From assembly GCF_030553055.1 (NCBI RefSeq), contig NZ_CP130713.1:1922001-1986000 (forward strand): a stretch of DNA of 64,000 bases, written 5' to 3'. The notes below the pieces were generated by a model, which was not told the DNA's origin, did not search any database, and saw only the letters and a list, made by a program, of their open reading frames with translations. Both the position numbers and the translations under genes were made by a program. The stretch comes from Streptomyces sp. XD-27. GTDB lineage: Bacteria > Actinomycetota > Actinomycetes > Streptomycetales > Streptomycetaceae. This document shows, in pieces, positions 36,493 to 45,522 of the stretch (within the stretch, counting starts at the first letter, position 1; each line of letters starts with the position of its first letter).

Positions 36493-37143
36493 TCAGTTCA
36501 CAGCGGCACTCTCCAGCACCAGATCAACCACCGGCGGTTCGCCCCGTTCCGCGGACTCGGCGATGCCGACGAGGAAAGCCGAACGACTACGGTCCACCGC
36601 GATGAGAGTCAGGCGAAGGTGGCCTGTGGCCTCCTCACAGCCAGGCTTCACTGCCACCGTGTGCGCCGACCGACCACTCACCTTCGTCGCCCGGGACTCC
36701 ACGATCGTCGAGCTTCCGTCGTGGCAGAAGATCTCCGCGTTCGTCCGGGCCTTCTGCTCCGCCTCCCGCTTGAGGGCGTGCTCCGGTACGGCCCCGTACC
36801 GCCCAGCGAGAACCATTCCGCCTCCCTCACCGCCCAGATGCTTCCCGGCAAGCGAGGAGGTGTAGTGGTCGCTCGGTTCGCCCTTGCGGTGCCTCCAGCC
36901 CTCAGGTATCGCGTACGAGACTCCGGCAGCCTCGTCCGTCACCCGCGGCCGCCCTGCCAACGGCGCGCTGTCCTCGTCACGCATCAGCAACCACCCGCCG
37001 ACGAGCACGAGCGCCAACACCGCCACCACACCAGCCACCGCCCCACGCCGCCGCGGCCGCCCGGGTGCAACCGGCGACGGAGGCGGATCCCCAACTGCGC
37101 TGGGCGAATGCGGCGGCGGGCCAGCAGGAGATGGCATCGTCAT
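36493..37143 (-). CDS. Membrane-anchored protein with extracytoplasmic domain
   Basis: A protein of about 216 residues with a Pro-rich cytoplasmic N-terminus (MTMPSPAGPPPHSPSA), a basic stop-transfer RPRRRG, one transmembrane helix (AVAGVVAVLALVLVGGWLLM) and an outside domain starting VTDEAAGVSYAIPEGWRH. Two cysteines (EIFCHDG, KPGCEEA) may pair. Such one-helix proteins often accompany Ser/Thr kinase genes in Streptomyces. It lies about 200 bases downstream of the kinase on the same strand. ATG at 37143 is preferred over an upstream start at 37227. Function is unknown. Confidence 0.75.
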   Translation of the reverse strand: MTMPSPAGPPPHSPSAVGDPPPSPVAPGRPRRRGAVAGVVAVLALVLVGGWLLMRDEDSAPLAGRPRVTDEAAGVSYAIPEGWRHRKGEPSDHYTSSLAGKHLGGEGGGMVLAGRYGAVPEHALKREAEQKARTNAEIFCHDGSSTIVESRATKVSGRSAHTVAVKPGCEEATGHLRLTLIAVDRSRSAFLVGIAESAERGEPPVVDLVLESAAVN

Positions 37144-37341
37144 GCCCCTAGCATCCTGACCTCGTCCGCCCCGGTCCTGAGCACTCCTACTCAGACCGCT
37201 ACTTAGCTTCACCCATCGGTGGAGCATCTGAATGTTCCGAGTTTTGCGCGCTCCTCACCCCGGACAGGAGCCACGGTGACGGTCCAGGCTGAACGTGGCC
37301 GACTGGTGGCCGCCCGCGTGTGGCATGCCTGCGTTTACCAG

Positions 37342-39081
37342 TTACTTCCAAGTGAAACCATCGCACGCAATGCTTACGTAGTCGCGGGGGCTCTTCACGT
37401 GCATGAACTGCACCGTCCAGTCGCCCGGGTCGTTGCTCAGGGGAATGCCTTCGTCCGCGACCTTCTTCCCCTTGAACCAGTCGGTGAAGTCGTCCGGGTA
37501 GGTCAGCTGCGCCTCGCCGGGTGAACCGGGAAGGTCATATAGATTGATGGGTTTGCTGGTGTAGCCCACATTTAGACTCTGCTGAGCGGCTCCGCCACCG
37601 AAGTCAAAGGGCTTCCCGGTATCCGCGTCGATCTCGTGCGGGGGTTTGACAGCGACGGACACGTAGTACGTCCTGGCTGTCTCCACAGGCGGGTACTTAT
37701 CCCGGAAGGTGATGTACACCCTGCGGGAATTCGGGTCCGGCTCGACAGAGGTAAGCAGATCGCCTCCGTCAAACCGCTCCTCAGGCGGCAGGTTGCATTT
37801 CCCTCCCGTCGCCTCGGCTGGGTCAGCGGTCCAGTAATCGCGCGAGATCTTCACGTCGCCGTCGATATGAGCTGGTGGGCTCTTCTTCTTCGGCGTGTTG
37901 GTGGACTCGCCCGTCGGGCTCGTCGCAGTCGGCGGCTTCCTGTCGTCGCCTTTCCTTGCTGCGCCTTGCCCGCCACGATCGTCATCGGCCAGCCCCTGGA
38001 CGAGGAGCACCGCGACCACACCTAGCGCGGCAGCACCGAGCCCAGCCGATGTACCCCACAGCCATATGCGCCGCTTCGGGGCCCCTGGTGCGGACACCTG
38101 CGTCGGGGTGTAGGGGTACAGCGGGGGCGCCGACGACAGACCGGTCTGGGTGACGGCATCAGCCGACCCGAAGCCGGGAGCCGTCGGTGGTCTGCCTTCG
38201 GATTGCGATGCTGACGGAATCTGGGGTATTGGTTCGGCAAGTGCAACGAGGGCGGCGTAGGTAACGTCCTCTGCCAAGGCTGACCGCACAGAGCAGCGTG
38301 CAACGACGTCTTGCAGCCCTGGCCGCGCAGTCGGGTCTTTAGCCACACACGCCTGGATCAGCTCCGCAAGCGGCGCCTCCAGACCGGCCACGTCAATGTC
38401 CTCGTGAACCGCGCGGTAGCTGACGCCAGCTGCCTCGCCGCTGCCGAACGGAGGCCGCCCAGTAGCGGCGTATGCCATGGTGGCGCCGAGTGCGAAGACG
38501 TCCGCCGCCGGCCCTACCTCGTTACGCAGCAGCACTTCAGGGGCAGTGAAACCAGGCGTTCCCGGCGCATATCCCGTCTCGGTAAGGGCGGCCTGCCCGA
38601 TACCGCGCGCGATACCGAAGTCGATGAGCTGAGGGCCCTGGGCCGAGAGGATCACGTTCTGCGGCTTGAGGTCCCGATGAGTAACGCCATACGCGTGAAC
38701 CGCCGCGAGCCCCTCCGCCAAAGCGGCGAACACACTGCGACAGGCTTCCACCGGCAACGGGCCCCGCATGCCGACCGCCTTGCTCAGGGTCGGGCCCGAC
38801 ACATACTCGGTTGCCAGCCAGTAAGGGGCCACATCCAGGGATGCGTCGATCAGGCTTGCGGTGTAGGCACTGCGCACCGCCCGCACCGTCTCAACCTCAC
38901 GCCGGAACCGGGCGAGCGCGCCGGGGTGGTCGATGATCTCGTCCCGGATCACCTTGATCGCCACCAGGCGACCACCCGGGGAACGGCCGAGATACACCTG
39001 CCCCATGCCGCCCGCTCCCAGGCGCCCCATCAGGACGTAATTTCCTATGCGTTCAGGATCATGAGGTCGGAGAGCGTCCAT
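37342..39081 (-). CDS. Ser/Thr protein kinase with extracytoplasmic domain
   Basis: A 579-residue Hanks-type kinase. P-loop LGAGGMGQVYLGRSPGG, catalytic lysine in VAIKVI, HRDLKPQN, DFG in LIDFGIARG and APEVLL are all intact (roughly residues 10-270). One transmembrane helix (IWLWGTSAGLGAAALGVVAVLL) near residue 345 leads to an outside domain of about 210 residues without PASTA repeats (ISRDYWTADPAEATGGKCNL, DDFTDWFKGKKV). ATG at 39081 has AGGA eight bases upstream. The separate PASTA lipoprotein at 35187 could act as its sensor partner (inference). Confidence 0.93.
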   Translation of the reverse strand: MDALRPHDPERIGNYVLMGRLGAGGMGQVYLGRSPGGRLVAIKVIRDEIIDHPGALARFRREVETVRAVRSAYTASLIDASLDVAPYWLATEYVSGPTLSKAVGMRGPLPVEACRSVFAALAEGLAAVHAYGVTHRDLKPQNVILSAQGPQLIDFGIARGIGQAALTETGYAPGTPGFTAPEVLLRNEVGPAADVFALGATMAYAATGRPPFGSGEAAGVSYRAVHEDIDVAGLEAPLAELIQACVAKDPTARPGLQDVVARCSVRSALAEDVTYAALVALAEPIPQIPSASQSEGRPPTAPGFGSADAVTQTGLSSAPPLYPYTPTQVSAPGAPKRRIWLWGTSAGLGAAALGVVAVLLVQGLADDDRGGQGAARKGDDRKPPTATSPTGESTNTPKKKSPPAHIDGDVKISRDYWTADPAEATGGKCNLPPEERFDGGDLLTSVEPDPNSRRVYITFRDKYPPVETARTYYVSVAVKPPHEIDADTGKPFDFGGGAAQQSLNVGYTSKPINLYDLPGSPGEAQLTYPDDFTDWFKGKKVADEGIPLSNDPGDWTVQFMHVKSPRDYVSIACDGFTWK

Positions 39082-39254
39082 GCGACCGATCCTAAGCGGT
39101 CGTTTCTGACGGCTGACCATGCTCTTCAACAGGTCGTGGCGGCGCCTTGCCGAGCGCCTGTTGCCGGATGGCTGAGGGTCCTGTTTCGGCGGGTGGTGTC
39201 GCCGACAGAGGACATTGGTAACGCGAACGACGCCTCCACGCAGCGGAGCCGCAG

Positions 39255-39821
39255 TCACGCCCCGTCATACACCCAATCCCGGCCGGACTGCCGGTACTCC
39301 TCCACGGGGATCGGGGCGACCCCGGTTCGCATGCGGGCGGTGTACAGCAGCCCGTCGAGGTGGTCGATCTCGTGGTGGACGAGGCGGGCGAGGCCGCGTT
39401 CGTACGCGGTGGTCACGGTGTCGCCGGTCAGGGCCGTGGTCTCCACCGTGATCTTCAGGGGGCGGGGTACGAGGCCGCGGACGTCGAAGAAGCTGAGGCA
39501 ACCCTCGTACTGCTCGTCCGTCTCGTCGGAGCGTGCGGTGATCCGCGGGTTGAGCAGGATGATGGCGGGGGCGTCGCCGGGTGGCTGGACGACGGCGGCG
39601 GCGCGTCCGATGCCGGTCTGGGGGGCCGCGATGCCCATGCCCTTGGCGAAGGGGTGGACCTGGCCGATCCGCTCCATGGCGGCGAACAGCTCGTCCGTGA
39701 TGCGCTCGGCCTGGTCGCGCTCGGCGGGCAGGTCGAAGGCGCGGGCCGGTTCGGCGAGGATGCCGGCGCCGTGCTGGACGACGCCGAGGTCTCGCATCTG
39801 CTGGCTGGGCCGCACGTCCAT
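39255..39821 (-). CDS. def: Peptide deformylase (accessory copy)
   Basis: A 188-residue metallo-deformylase that removes formyl from N-terminal methionine. All three motifs are present: GMGIAAPQTG, YEGCLSFFDVRG and LVHHEIDHLDG (HExxH-type metal site), so it should be active. Its ATG at 39821 overlaps the TGA of the regulator gene upstream, so both proteins are made together. A cell normally has a chromosomal def, so this is an extra copy carried as cargo. It may confer resistance to deformylase inhibitors or act on a special substrate; the sequence does not decide. Confidence 0.93.
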   Translation of the reverse strand: MDVRPSQQMRDLGVVQHGAGILAEPARAFDLPAERDQAERITDELFAAMERIGQVHPFAKGMGIAAPQTGIGRAAAVVQPPGDAPAIILLNPRITARSDETDEQYEGCLSFFDVRGLVPRPLKITVETTALTGDTVTTAYERGLARLVHHEIDHLDGLLYTARMRTGVAPIPVEEYRQSGRDWVYDGA

Positions 39822-40804
39822 CACATGAACTCCCCTTGATCCGTGTTGCGTTCGGGCCGTGCCCGGAACCGCCACTCCAGACGGTACCGAGCGTGTAGGG
39901 CGGGCGTGGTCGTGATCCACGTGAATTGCCGGAGCTCACCGTCGTCACTGCGTACGGGCGGGGTCCGCAGCGGGGAGGCTTCGGCGGTCATGGAAGTCTC
40001 GGTGCCCCACACGACCGGGTCGAGGGCTGCGGGGAAGGCGAGCTGGACTTCGAGTTGCTCGGTGGGCAGGCGTACCGCCCGCTGGAACCAATGGCCCCAC
40101 TTGTCGTCGCCGACGGTGTAGGCGTACTCGATCCACACGGACTCGCCTGGGTAGAGCGGGAAGCGGCCGTGTTCGTTGTCGAACAGCAGCCAGACTTCCT
40201 TGAAGGCGTCGCGGTCGTGCTTGGCCTGCCAGTGCATCGTCTCGCCCCGGCAGGTGGCGGTGAGGTCGAGTTCGCCCCAGGTCAGCGGGTGGGCGCGGTA
40301 GTGGGCGTTGGACCGCTCGGGGTCGCCTGGGTAGCGGTCGACGGAGATGCGGATCAGGTAGCGGGTCACCGGCTCGGTACCGGTGTTCCGCAGCAGCCGC
40401 CGCATGGTGAGCCGGTAGGAACGGCCGTCGTACTGGAGGCGGGCAGCATCGTGTTCGACCACGAGGGCGGAGCCGGTCGCGTACGGCTGCTCGGGCCTGC
40501 GCGGGGTCGGCGGGGCTACGGGAGGACGCCGGACCCGCGCCTCCCTGGCCTTGGCTTGCTCGTAGTCGCACCAGCGTCTCCAGATCGCCTTCCCGGCGTT
40601 CAGGGCATCGTCGGCGAGCCGTGCGAACTCCTCGCTGGGCTTGTGGCGGCCGGACTCCATGTGGCTGACGTACGACGGGTCGAAGCCCATGGCCCGCGCC
40701 AACGCGCGCTTGGACATGCCGCGCACTTCCCGCCACCGCGCCACCTCGGCGGCGAAGTGCTCGGCCGCCTGCTCGACGGTGATCTCCTCGTCCTGCGTGC
40801 CCAT
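39821..40804 (-). CDS. XRE-type helix-turn-helix protein with beta-rich C-terminal domain
   Basis: A 327-residue protein. A Cro/CI-type HTH occupies residues 10-75 (VARWREVRGMSKRALARAMG, FDPSYVSHMESGRHKPS). A C-terminal domain of about 220 residues is rich in aromatics and beta strands (DGRSYRLTMRRLLRNTG, YPGESVWIEYAYTVGDDKW, GHWFQRAVRLPTEQLEVQL) and is not a familiar DUF5753 domain. It is translationally coupled to the deformylase and divergent from the glycosyltransferase operon, which it may control. ATG at 40804 is chosen; 40825 is an alternative. Confidence 0.85.
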   Translation of the reverse strand: MGTQDEEITVEQAAEHFAAEVARWREVRGMSKRALARAMGFDPSYVSHMESGRHKPSEEFARLADDALNAGKAIWRRWCDYEQAKAREARVRRPPVAPPTPRRPEQPYATGSALVVEHDAARLQYDGRSYRLTMRRLLRNTGTEPVTRYLIRISVDRYPGDPERSNAHYRAHPLTWGELDLTATCRGETMHWQAKHDRDAFKEVWLLFDNEHGRFPLYPGESVWIEYAYTVGDDKWGHWFQRAVRLPTEQLEVQLAFPAALDPVVWGTETSMTAEASPLRTPPVRSDDGELRQFTWITTTPALHARYRLEWRFRARPERNTDQGEFM

Positions 40805-40951
40805 CGAAGCCCCGCCCCGCGTCATCGTTGGTGAGCATGAATGAACCGTGAGTGATCCCAGTTCATCATCCCGTCACGGCCAGCGTCGCCGTTTTCCTTC
40901 CCTCACCGACCCGGATCGACCCGTCCGGGCAGATGAGGGAGGCGACGCGCC

Positions 40952-42109
40952 ATGCGGGTGCTGTACCTGCTGAACATCTCCAACCCCGATCGGCTGTCTG
41001 CGGACTCCGGGTGGATCTTCGCGGACTTGCTCGCGCCGGCCTTGGCAGACGCCGGGGCGGAAGTGACCGTCGCGGCTCCGGCTCCGGCTGGGGACGCCCG
41101 CTGTGGCTTCCACCGGACGAAGGTGCCGGGGACGAAGTACCGGGCCCGGTTCTCGACGGACATTGACGAGCTGGTGGCGCTCATTCAGGCCGAGCAGCCG
41201 GACGCGGTTGTGGCCAATCAGATCGAGCAGGCCCCGGCTGTCCGCACCGCCTTGCTGGAGGCCGGATCGAACGCGCTGCTGGCCGGGTTCTGCCACTACC
41301 TGCCGTTCTCGTTCGCTGACGGCGGTCAGCTCCTGCTCGACCCGTCCCTTGACGACGCAGGGCTGGGGCGGCCGGTGCTGCTGGCGTTCGCTGCCGGGCT
41401 GGCCGCGTGCGACCGGGTGATGGTCCACTCCTCCACGGCCGCGTCCTGGACCTCGGCCGCCGCCGCCCGCATGGCCGTGGAGCTCGGCGACCGTCTGCGC
41501 GTGGTGCCAGCCCCACGGGACGAGCGCCTAGTGCGCGCCCCCGCCACCGTTCGCAGCGGACCCGAGACTGGGGCGATCGGGGTCTATAACCACCGGCTGT
41601 ACGCGCACTACGGCACCGAGCAGTTCGTGGATCTCGCCCGGGAGCTGGTGGCCTCCGGCACCATCCGGCTGCGGGTCATGGACCTGTTCGGCACACGCCG
41701 GGCCGAGCGCACGGGCCTGGACGACAGCCCCGAGAAGATGCGCGACCAGCTCGCCGCCCTACCGCACGTCCAGGTTGTCTCCGACCGAGGCGACCGCGTC
41801 CGCTACAAGAGCCTGGTGGCCGGCGCCCGCTTCGGCATCGCCCCGTTCAGGCCCGGCTGCCCCTGGTCCATGAGCGTGATCGACTGCCAGGGCATGGGCC
41901 TACCGGTCATCTCCCCGCGCCTGGGCTGGCTCGCCGAGCACATCGATCCCGAGCTGTGCTTCACCACCTCGGCCGAGGCCGTGGCCTTGGCCGAGCGGCT
42001 GGCCACGGACGACGAGTTCCACGCCGTGCACGCCAAGCGCGCCCACGCCTCCACCGCCGACTTCGCCCCCGCCGTGGTCGCCGCCCGCTACCTGGAGGCC
42101 ATCTCGTGA
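40952..42109 (+). CDS. GT-B glycosyltransferase
   Basis: A 385-residue glycosyltransferase of the GT4-like fold: N-terminal MRVLYLLNISNPDRLSADSG, a Rossmann-type middle, and a C-terminal donor-binding region AGARFGIAPFRPGCPWSMSVID followed by GMGLPVISPRLGWLAEHI. The donor sugar and acceptor are unknown. First gene of a tightly packed operon; its TGA overlaps the GTG of the next gene. GGGAGG lies before the ATG. Confidence 0.83.
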   Translation: MRVLYLLNISNPDRLSADSGWIFADLLAPALADAGAEVTVAAPAPAGDARCGFHRTKVPGTKYRARFSTDIDELVALIQAEQPDAVVANQIEQAPAVRTALLEAGSNALLAGFCHYLPFSFADGGQLLLDPSLDDAGLGRPVLLAFAAGLAACDRVMVHSSTAASWTSAAAARMAVELGDRLRVVPAPRDERLVRAPATVRSGPETGAIGVYNHRLYAHYGTEQFVDLARELVASGTIRLRVMDLFGTRRAERTGLDDSPEKMRDQLAALPHVQVVSDRGDRVRYKSLVAGARFGIAPFRPGCPWSMSVIDCQGMGLPVISPRLGWLAEHIDPELCFTTSAEAVALAERLATDDEFHAVHAKRAHASTADFAPAVVAARYLEAIS

Positions 42110-42810
42110 CCGAGTACGACGCGGTCTTCCTCTCCTACGACGAGCCGATGGCCAACTCCCTCCACGCCCGCACGCAGCGAACGCTCGGCGGCTCGGTCAA
42201 GCGCCTGCACGGCGTGCACGGGATGCGCCGGGCCTTCCGGCTGTGCGCCGAGGTCGTCGACCGCGAGCAGTTCTTCCTCGCCGATGGCGACTTCGCCATC
42301 GACACCGGCTTCGACCCGGCCGCCGTCGAACCGCTGGACGAGGGCGTGTCCATGCGGGTGTGGCGAGCGGTCAATCCGGTCAACGGCCTGTCCTATGGCT
42401 ACGGCGGGCTGAAGCTGATCCGCCGCAGTGCTCTGCGCGAGATGGGCGATGCCGTGGACGTGCTCGCGGCCCTGCCCGGCCGCATCGAGTTCGCTCAGGC
42501 GACCGCCGGGATCACGCGGTTCAACCAAAGTCCCTTCCATGCCTGGAAGGCAGGTTTCCGCGAGTGCGCGATGCTCGCCCGCGGCAGCGAGTACGGGATG
42601 GCCGACGACGACGCCCGCCAGCGGGTGGAGGCATGGACGTCCAGCAGGGACGGGGAGTTCGCCACCTACGCCGCCGCCGGAGCCCGCGAAGGCATCGCCT
42701 TCACCCGCGAAGCAGCACGCGATGCGAAGCAGTTCGACCACCTCAACGACCCAACGTGGCTGTGTGCCCGGTTCACCACCGCCCACGGTGACCAGGCGGT
42801 GTCCGGATGA
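42106..42810 (+). CDS. TET-associated-type (TAGT-like) glycosyltransferase
   Basis: A 234-residue GT-A protein resembling the phage TET-associated glycosyltransferases: AVFLSYDEPMANS near the N-terminus, KRLHGVHGMRRAF, the metal-binding FFLADGDFAIDTGFD, then VWRAVNPVNGLSYGYGGLKL and a C-terminal AWKAGFRECAML. In phages this family decorates modified bases in DNA. Here there is no TET/JBP oxygenase beside it, so the acceptor may differ. GTG at 42106 is coupled to the preceding stop and its own stop overlaps the next ATG. Family recognition is from memory of the motif order, not a search. Confidence 0.75.
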   Translation: MTEYDAVFLSYDEPMANSLHARTQRTLGGSVKRLHGVHGMRRAFRLCAEVVDREQFFLADGDFAIDTGFDPAAVEPLDEGVSMRVWRAVNPVNGLSYGYGGLKLIRRSALREMGDAVDVLAALPGRIEFAQATAGITRFNQSPFHAWKAGFRECAMLARGSEYGMADDDARQRVEAWTSSRDGEFATYAAAGAREGIAFTREAARDAKQFDHLNDPTWLCARFTTAHGDQAVSG

Positions 42811-44042
42811 CCGGCCGGCTCGTGCTCATCGAGCCGTACGCCGACCGCTTGGGCGGGCATCACCAGCGCACGCTGGTGGCGCTCGCCCGGTCCCGGCCCG
42901 GCAGTCTGGTCATCACCCCGCATGGGGTCGCCCGCGACACGGTTACGGCACTGCGCAAGGCTGGCGCCCGGCTGGTGACCGCACCGTCTGGGTTGCCGGG
43001 GGCCGTGCTGCTGGCCGCCTCCTGCCTCGCGGCTGGAATCTCCACGGCCGAGCAGCGGGTGTTCCGCTCACGCCGCTGGCCCCGCGTCCTGCGGCGGCTG
43101 CCGCACCAGGTCACCCTGGTCGCCCGGTGCCTTGCGGAGGCGTCCGCGCTGCGGACCGCCCGCCGTCTGGAGCCCGGAGCCGAGGCAGTGGTGATCCTGA
43201 CCGCGAGCGAGGCCCTGCACGGGGCCGCCGCCCTCCTTGGTGGCCAGCCGCACCTACGGTTCATCCACGAACAGGTCACCACCGAGGACGCCGTGGTGCG
43301 GCTACTCGGCCGACTGGCCCGCCGGGGCGAGCGCCGCGTCCTCGCGGTCTACCCGACACCGGCTGTCGCCGATGAGTTTGCCGCGGCCTTCCCTCACCTG
43401 CCTGCGGTGGTACGTGCCTTCGCGGTCGACGACGGCCACCGTCTCACCGACGCCGAACGCGAAGGCGGCCGGGCGGCCTTCGGCATCCCCGCAGTCGAAG
43501 CCGTGGTGTGCCTGGTGGGCGGCTGGTGGCCGTACAAGGACATCGCCACCGTCGACGCCGCGCTGGCCCGCTTGAAGGAGCCGCTGCACCTCATAGTCGT
43601 AGGCGCCCCGCTCGACGAGGCCGTGCTGGACCGGTGGCGAGCACTGCCAGCTCTCCGCCTGCATACCGTGCCCGGTCCCGTCGCCGAATCGGTGCTGCGC
43701 CTGGTGTACGCCGCCGCCGACGCTGCCCTGGTTGCCCGGCAGCCCGCTGTCGGCAAGGAATCCGGGCTCGTGATGGACGCCGTCCGCCTCAGCGTCCCCC
43801 TGATCGTCTCCGGCCACGACCCCGCCCTCACCGCCCGCCTTCGCGGCCAGCCCTGGGCCCTGACCTTCCCCGCCGGTGACCCCGACGGCCTCGCCGACGC
43901 CCTGCACGCCGTCGTCCGTCAGCCGCTCCCACGGCCCGGTCCCGAGGCGCCCCACCTGCTGGGTATGTGGACCGCCGCCGAGCAAGCCGACTTCCTCACC
44001 CACACCTTCGCCCCACTGCGTACGAAGGAGTCCCCATGCTGA
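42807..44042 (+). CDS. GT-B glycosyltransferase (GT4-like)
   Basis: A 411-residue glycosyltransferase. N-terminal acceptor domain LVLIEPYADRLGGHHQRTLV. The C-terminal donor domain has VVCLVGGWWPYKDIATVDAAL, LHLIVVGAP and the conserved acidic end ARQPAVGKESGLVMDAVRLS (EX7E-like region). The ATG overlaps the preceding stop (ATGA) and the 3' end overlaps the next gene by seven bases, so the operon is continuous. Substrates are unknown. Confidence 0.82.
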   Translation: MTGRLVLIEPYADRLGGHHQRTLVALARSRPGSLVITPHGVARDTVTALRKAGARLVTAPSGLPGAVLLAASCLAAGISTAEQRVFRSRRWPRVLRRLPHQVTLVARCLAEASALRTARRLEPGAEAVVILTASEALHGAAALLGGQPHLRFIHEQVTTEDAVVRLLGRLARRGERRVLAVYPTPAVADEFAAAFPHLPAVVRAFAVDDGHRLTDAEREGGRAAFGIPAVEAVVCLVGGWWPYKDIATVDAALARLKEPLHLIVVGAPLDEAVLDRWRALPALRLHTVPGPVAESVLRLVYAAADAALVARQPAVGKESGLVMDAVRLSVPLIVSGHDPALTARLRGQPWALTFPAGDPDGLADALHAVVRQPLPRPGPEAPHLLGMWTAAEQADFLTHTFAPLRTKESPC

Positions 44043-44899
44043 GTACGTCCCCTGCCCTGATCGCCGTCATCGGCCCCGTAGAACCGGCCCTGCTGACTGC
44101 CTGGACCGCCCACTACCGTGCACTGGGCATCGAGGACTTCCACCTCGCCTTCCACTTCCCCGACCACGTCCCCCACGCGTGGCAGCACCAGCTCCTTGCC
44201 ACCAGCCGCGACCTCGGCATCGTCCCCACGAAGATCAGCACCGGACCGTGGCACGAGCACACCAACACCGAGCTCCGCGATGCCCTGCGCGAGCAGGCAG
44301 GGCCCGGCTGGCACCTTCTCGCCGACTCCGACGAGTTCCACACCTACCCCGCCCCGTTCGCCGAGGTGACCGCCGCCGCCGGAAAGGCCGGTCGGCAGGT
44401 GGTGGGCGGTTTGATGCTCGACCGCGTCGCCGCGGACGGCCGCCTGGCCCACTGGCGGCCCGAGACCGGCCTGGACCGCGCCTTCCCGCTCGGCGGCCAC
44501 CTCACCCACCGCCTCCTGCACGGCGACCCGCGCAAGATCGTCCTCGCCCGATCCGGGGTGCCGGTGGCCTCCGGCAACCACCGGGCCCTGGGCCACAAGC
44601 CGGATCCGGACATGCTGGCCTGCGTCCACCACTTCAAGTGGCGCATGGGCGTCCTGGACGACCTCCAGCGGCGAGTCGACAGGTTCACCGCCGGCGACTG
44701 GGCCGAGCACACCCCGGCTGTGCGGGAGGAGGCCGGCCGCCTGCTTGATCACATCGACCGCCACCACGGCCGCATCGACGTGGCCGATCCCCGTCTGGCC
44801 TTCCGCCGTGCCACCCTCGACCGGATGCCGACCGGCTGGACGGCCGAAGCCCGCACCATCACCGCTCGCTGGCACCCCCATGGCGCAACCAGCCGGTAG
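44036..44899 (+). CDS. GT2/GT92-like glycosyltransferase
   Basis: A 287-residue protein with a GT-A start (SPALIAVIGPVEPALLTAWTA), LGIEDFHLAFHFPDH, and the DxD-like metal motif WHLLADSDEFHTYP. The middle GGLMLDRVAADGRLAHW and HHFKWRMGVLDDLQRRVDRF segments recall glycosyltransferases of the family-2/GT92 group that include a catalytic second half. Fourth glycosyltransferase of the operon. ATG at 44036 inside the previous coding end, with AAGGAG upstream. Confidence 0.8.
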   Translation: MLSTSPALIAVIGPVEPALLTAWTAHYRALGIEDFHLAFHFPDHVPHAWQHQLLATSRDLGIVPTKISTGPWHEHTNTELRDALREQAGPGWHLLADSDEFHTYPAPFAEVTAAAGKAGRQVVGGLMLDRVAADGRLAHWRPETGLDRAFPLGGHLTHRLLHGDPRKIVLARSGVPVASGNHRALGHKPDPDMLACVHHFKWRMGVLDDLQRRVDRFTAGDWAEHTPAVREEAGRLLDHIDRHHGRIDVADPRLAFRRATLDRMPTGWTAEARTITARWHPHGATSR

Positions 44900-44971
44900 C
44901 CCATCCAGATCGGCCAGATCGGCCAGAATGGGCACCTGGGCACCTGTGCACCGGCAGGAAGGGAACCGAAC

Positions 44972-45507
44972 GTGAACACCGCCGCACCGCTGGCCGTGCT
45001 GCTGGTCGGCATCACCGGCTCCGGCAAGACGACCGTCGCCCAGGCCCTGGCCGAGCGCAGCATGATCCGCCTCTCCGTGGACGAGGAGGTCCACCGCCTC
45101 CACGGCCGCTACGGCATCGACTACCCCGAGCACACCTACTTCGAGCGCGAACGTCCCGTGGTCGAGGCGATCCGGGAACGGTTCGTCAAGGAGCTGGAAG
45201 CCGGACACGACGTCGTTCTGGATCACGGGCTGTGGCGCCGTAACGAGCGTGACGCCTGGAGGCGGGCCGCCCGCGAAGCGGGCGGCCACCCCTCGTGATC
45301 TACCTACCGGTCGACCGGGAGGAACTGTTGCGGCGCCTCGCCGAACGCAACCAGCGCGAGCACGCCAACGCCCTCACTGTCACGCCGGAAGCCCTCGACG
45401 ACTTCTTCGCCCGCTTCGACCCTCCGGAAGACGACGAAGAAGTGATCGTCTACACCGGAGATCTGGGAAGGCTCGTGACGGCTCTGTCCGCGACCAGGCA
45501 GCGCTGA
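44972..45507 (+). pseudogene. P-loop kinase (AAA_33/zeta-like), frameshifted
   Basis: Two reading frames rebuild one P-loop kinase of about 175 residues. Frame one (44972-45298) has LLVGITGSGKTTVAQALAE, RLSVDEEV, YFERERPVVEAI and DVVLDHGLWRRNERDAWR. It stops at GHPS; the next frame (GTG at 45295) continues IYLPVDREELLRRLAERNQ and DDFFARFDPPED. Adding one C to the C run at 45289-45292 would give an unbroken HPLVIYLPV. The stop and GTG overlap (GTGA), so two coupled chains are conceivable. GGAAGGGA precedes the GTG. It ends the glycosyltransferase operon. Confidence 0.78.
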
Positions 45508-45522
45508 GCAGACCCGTGATCG

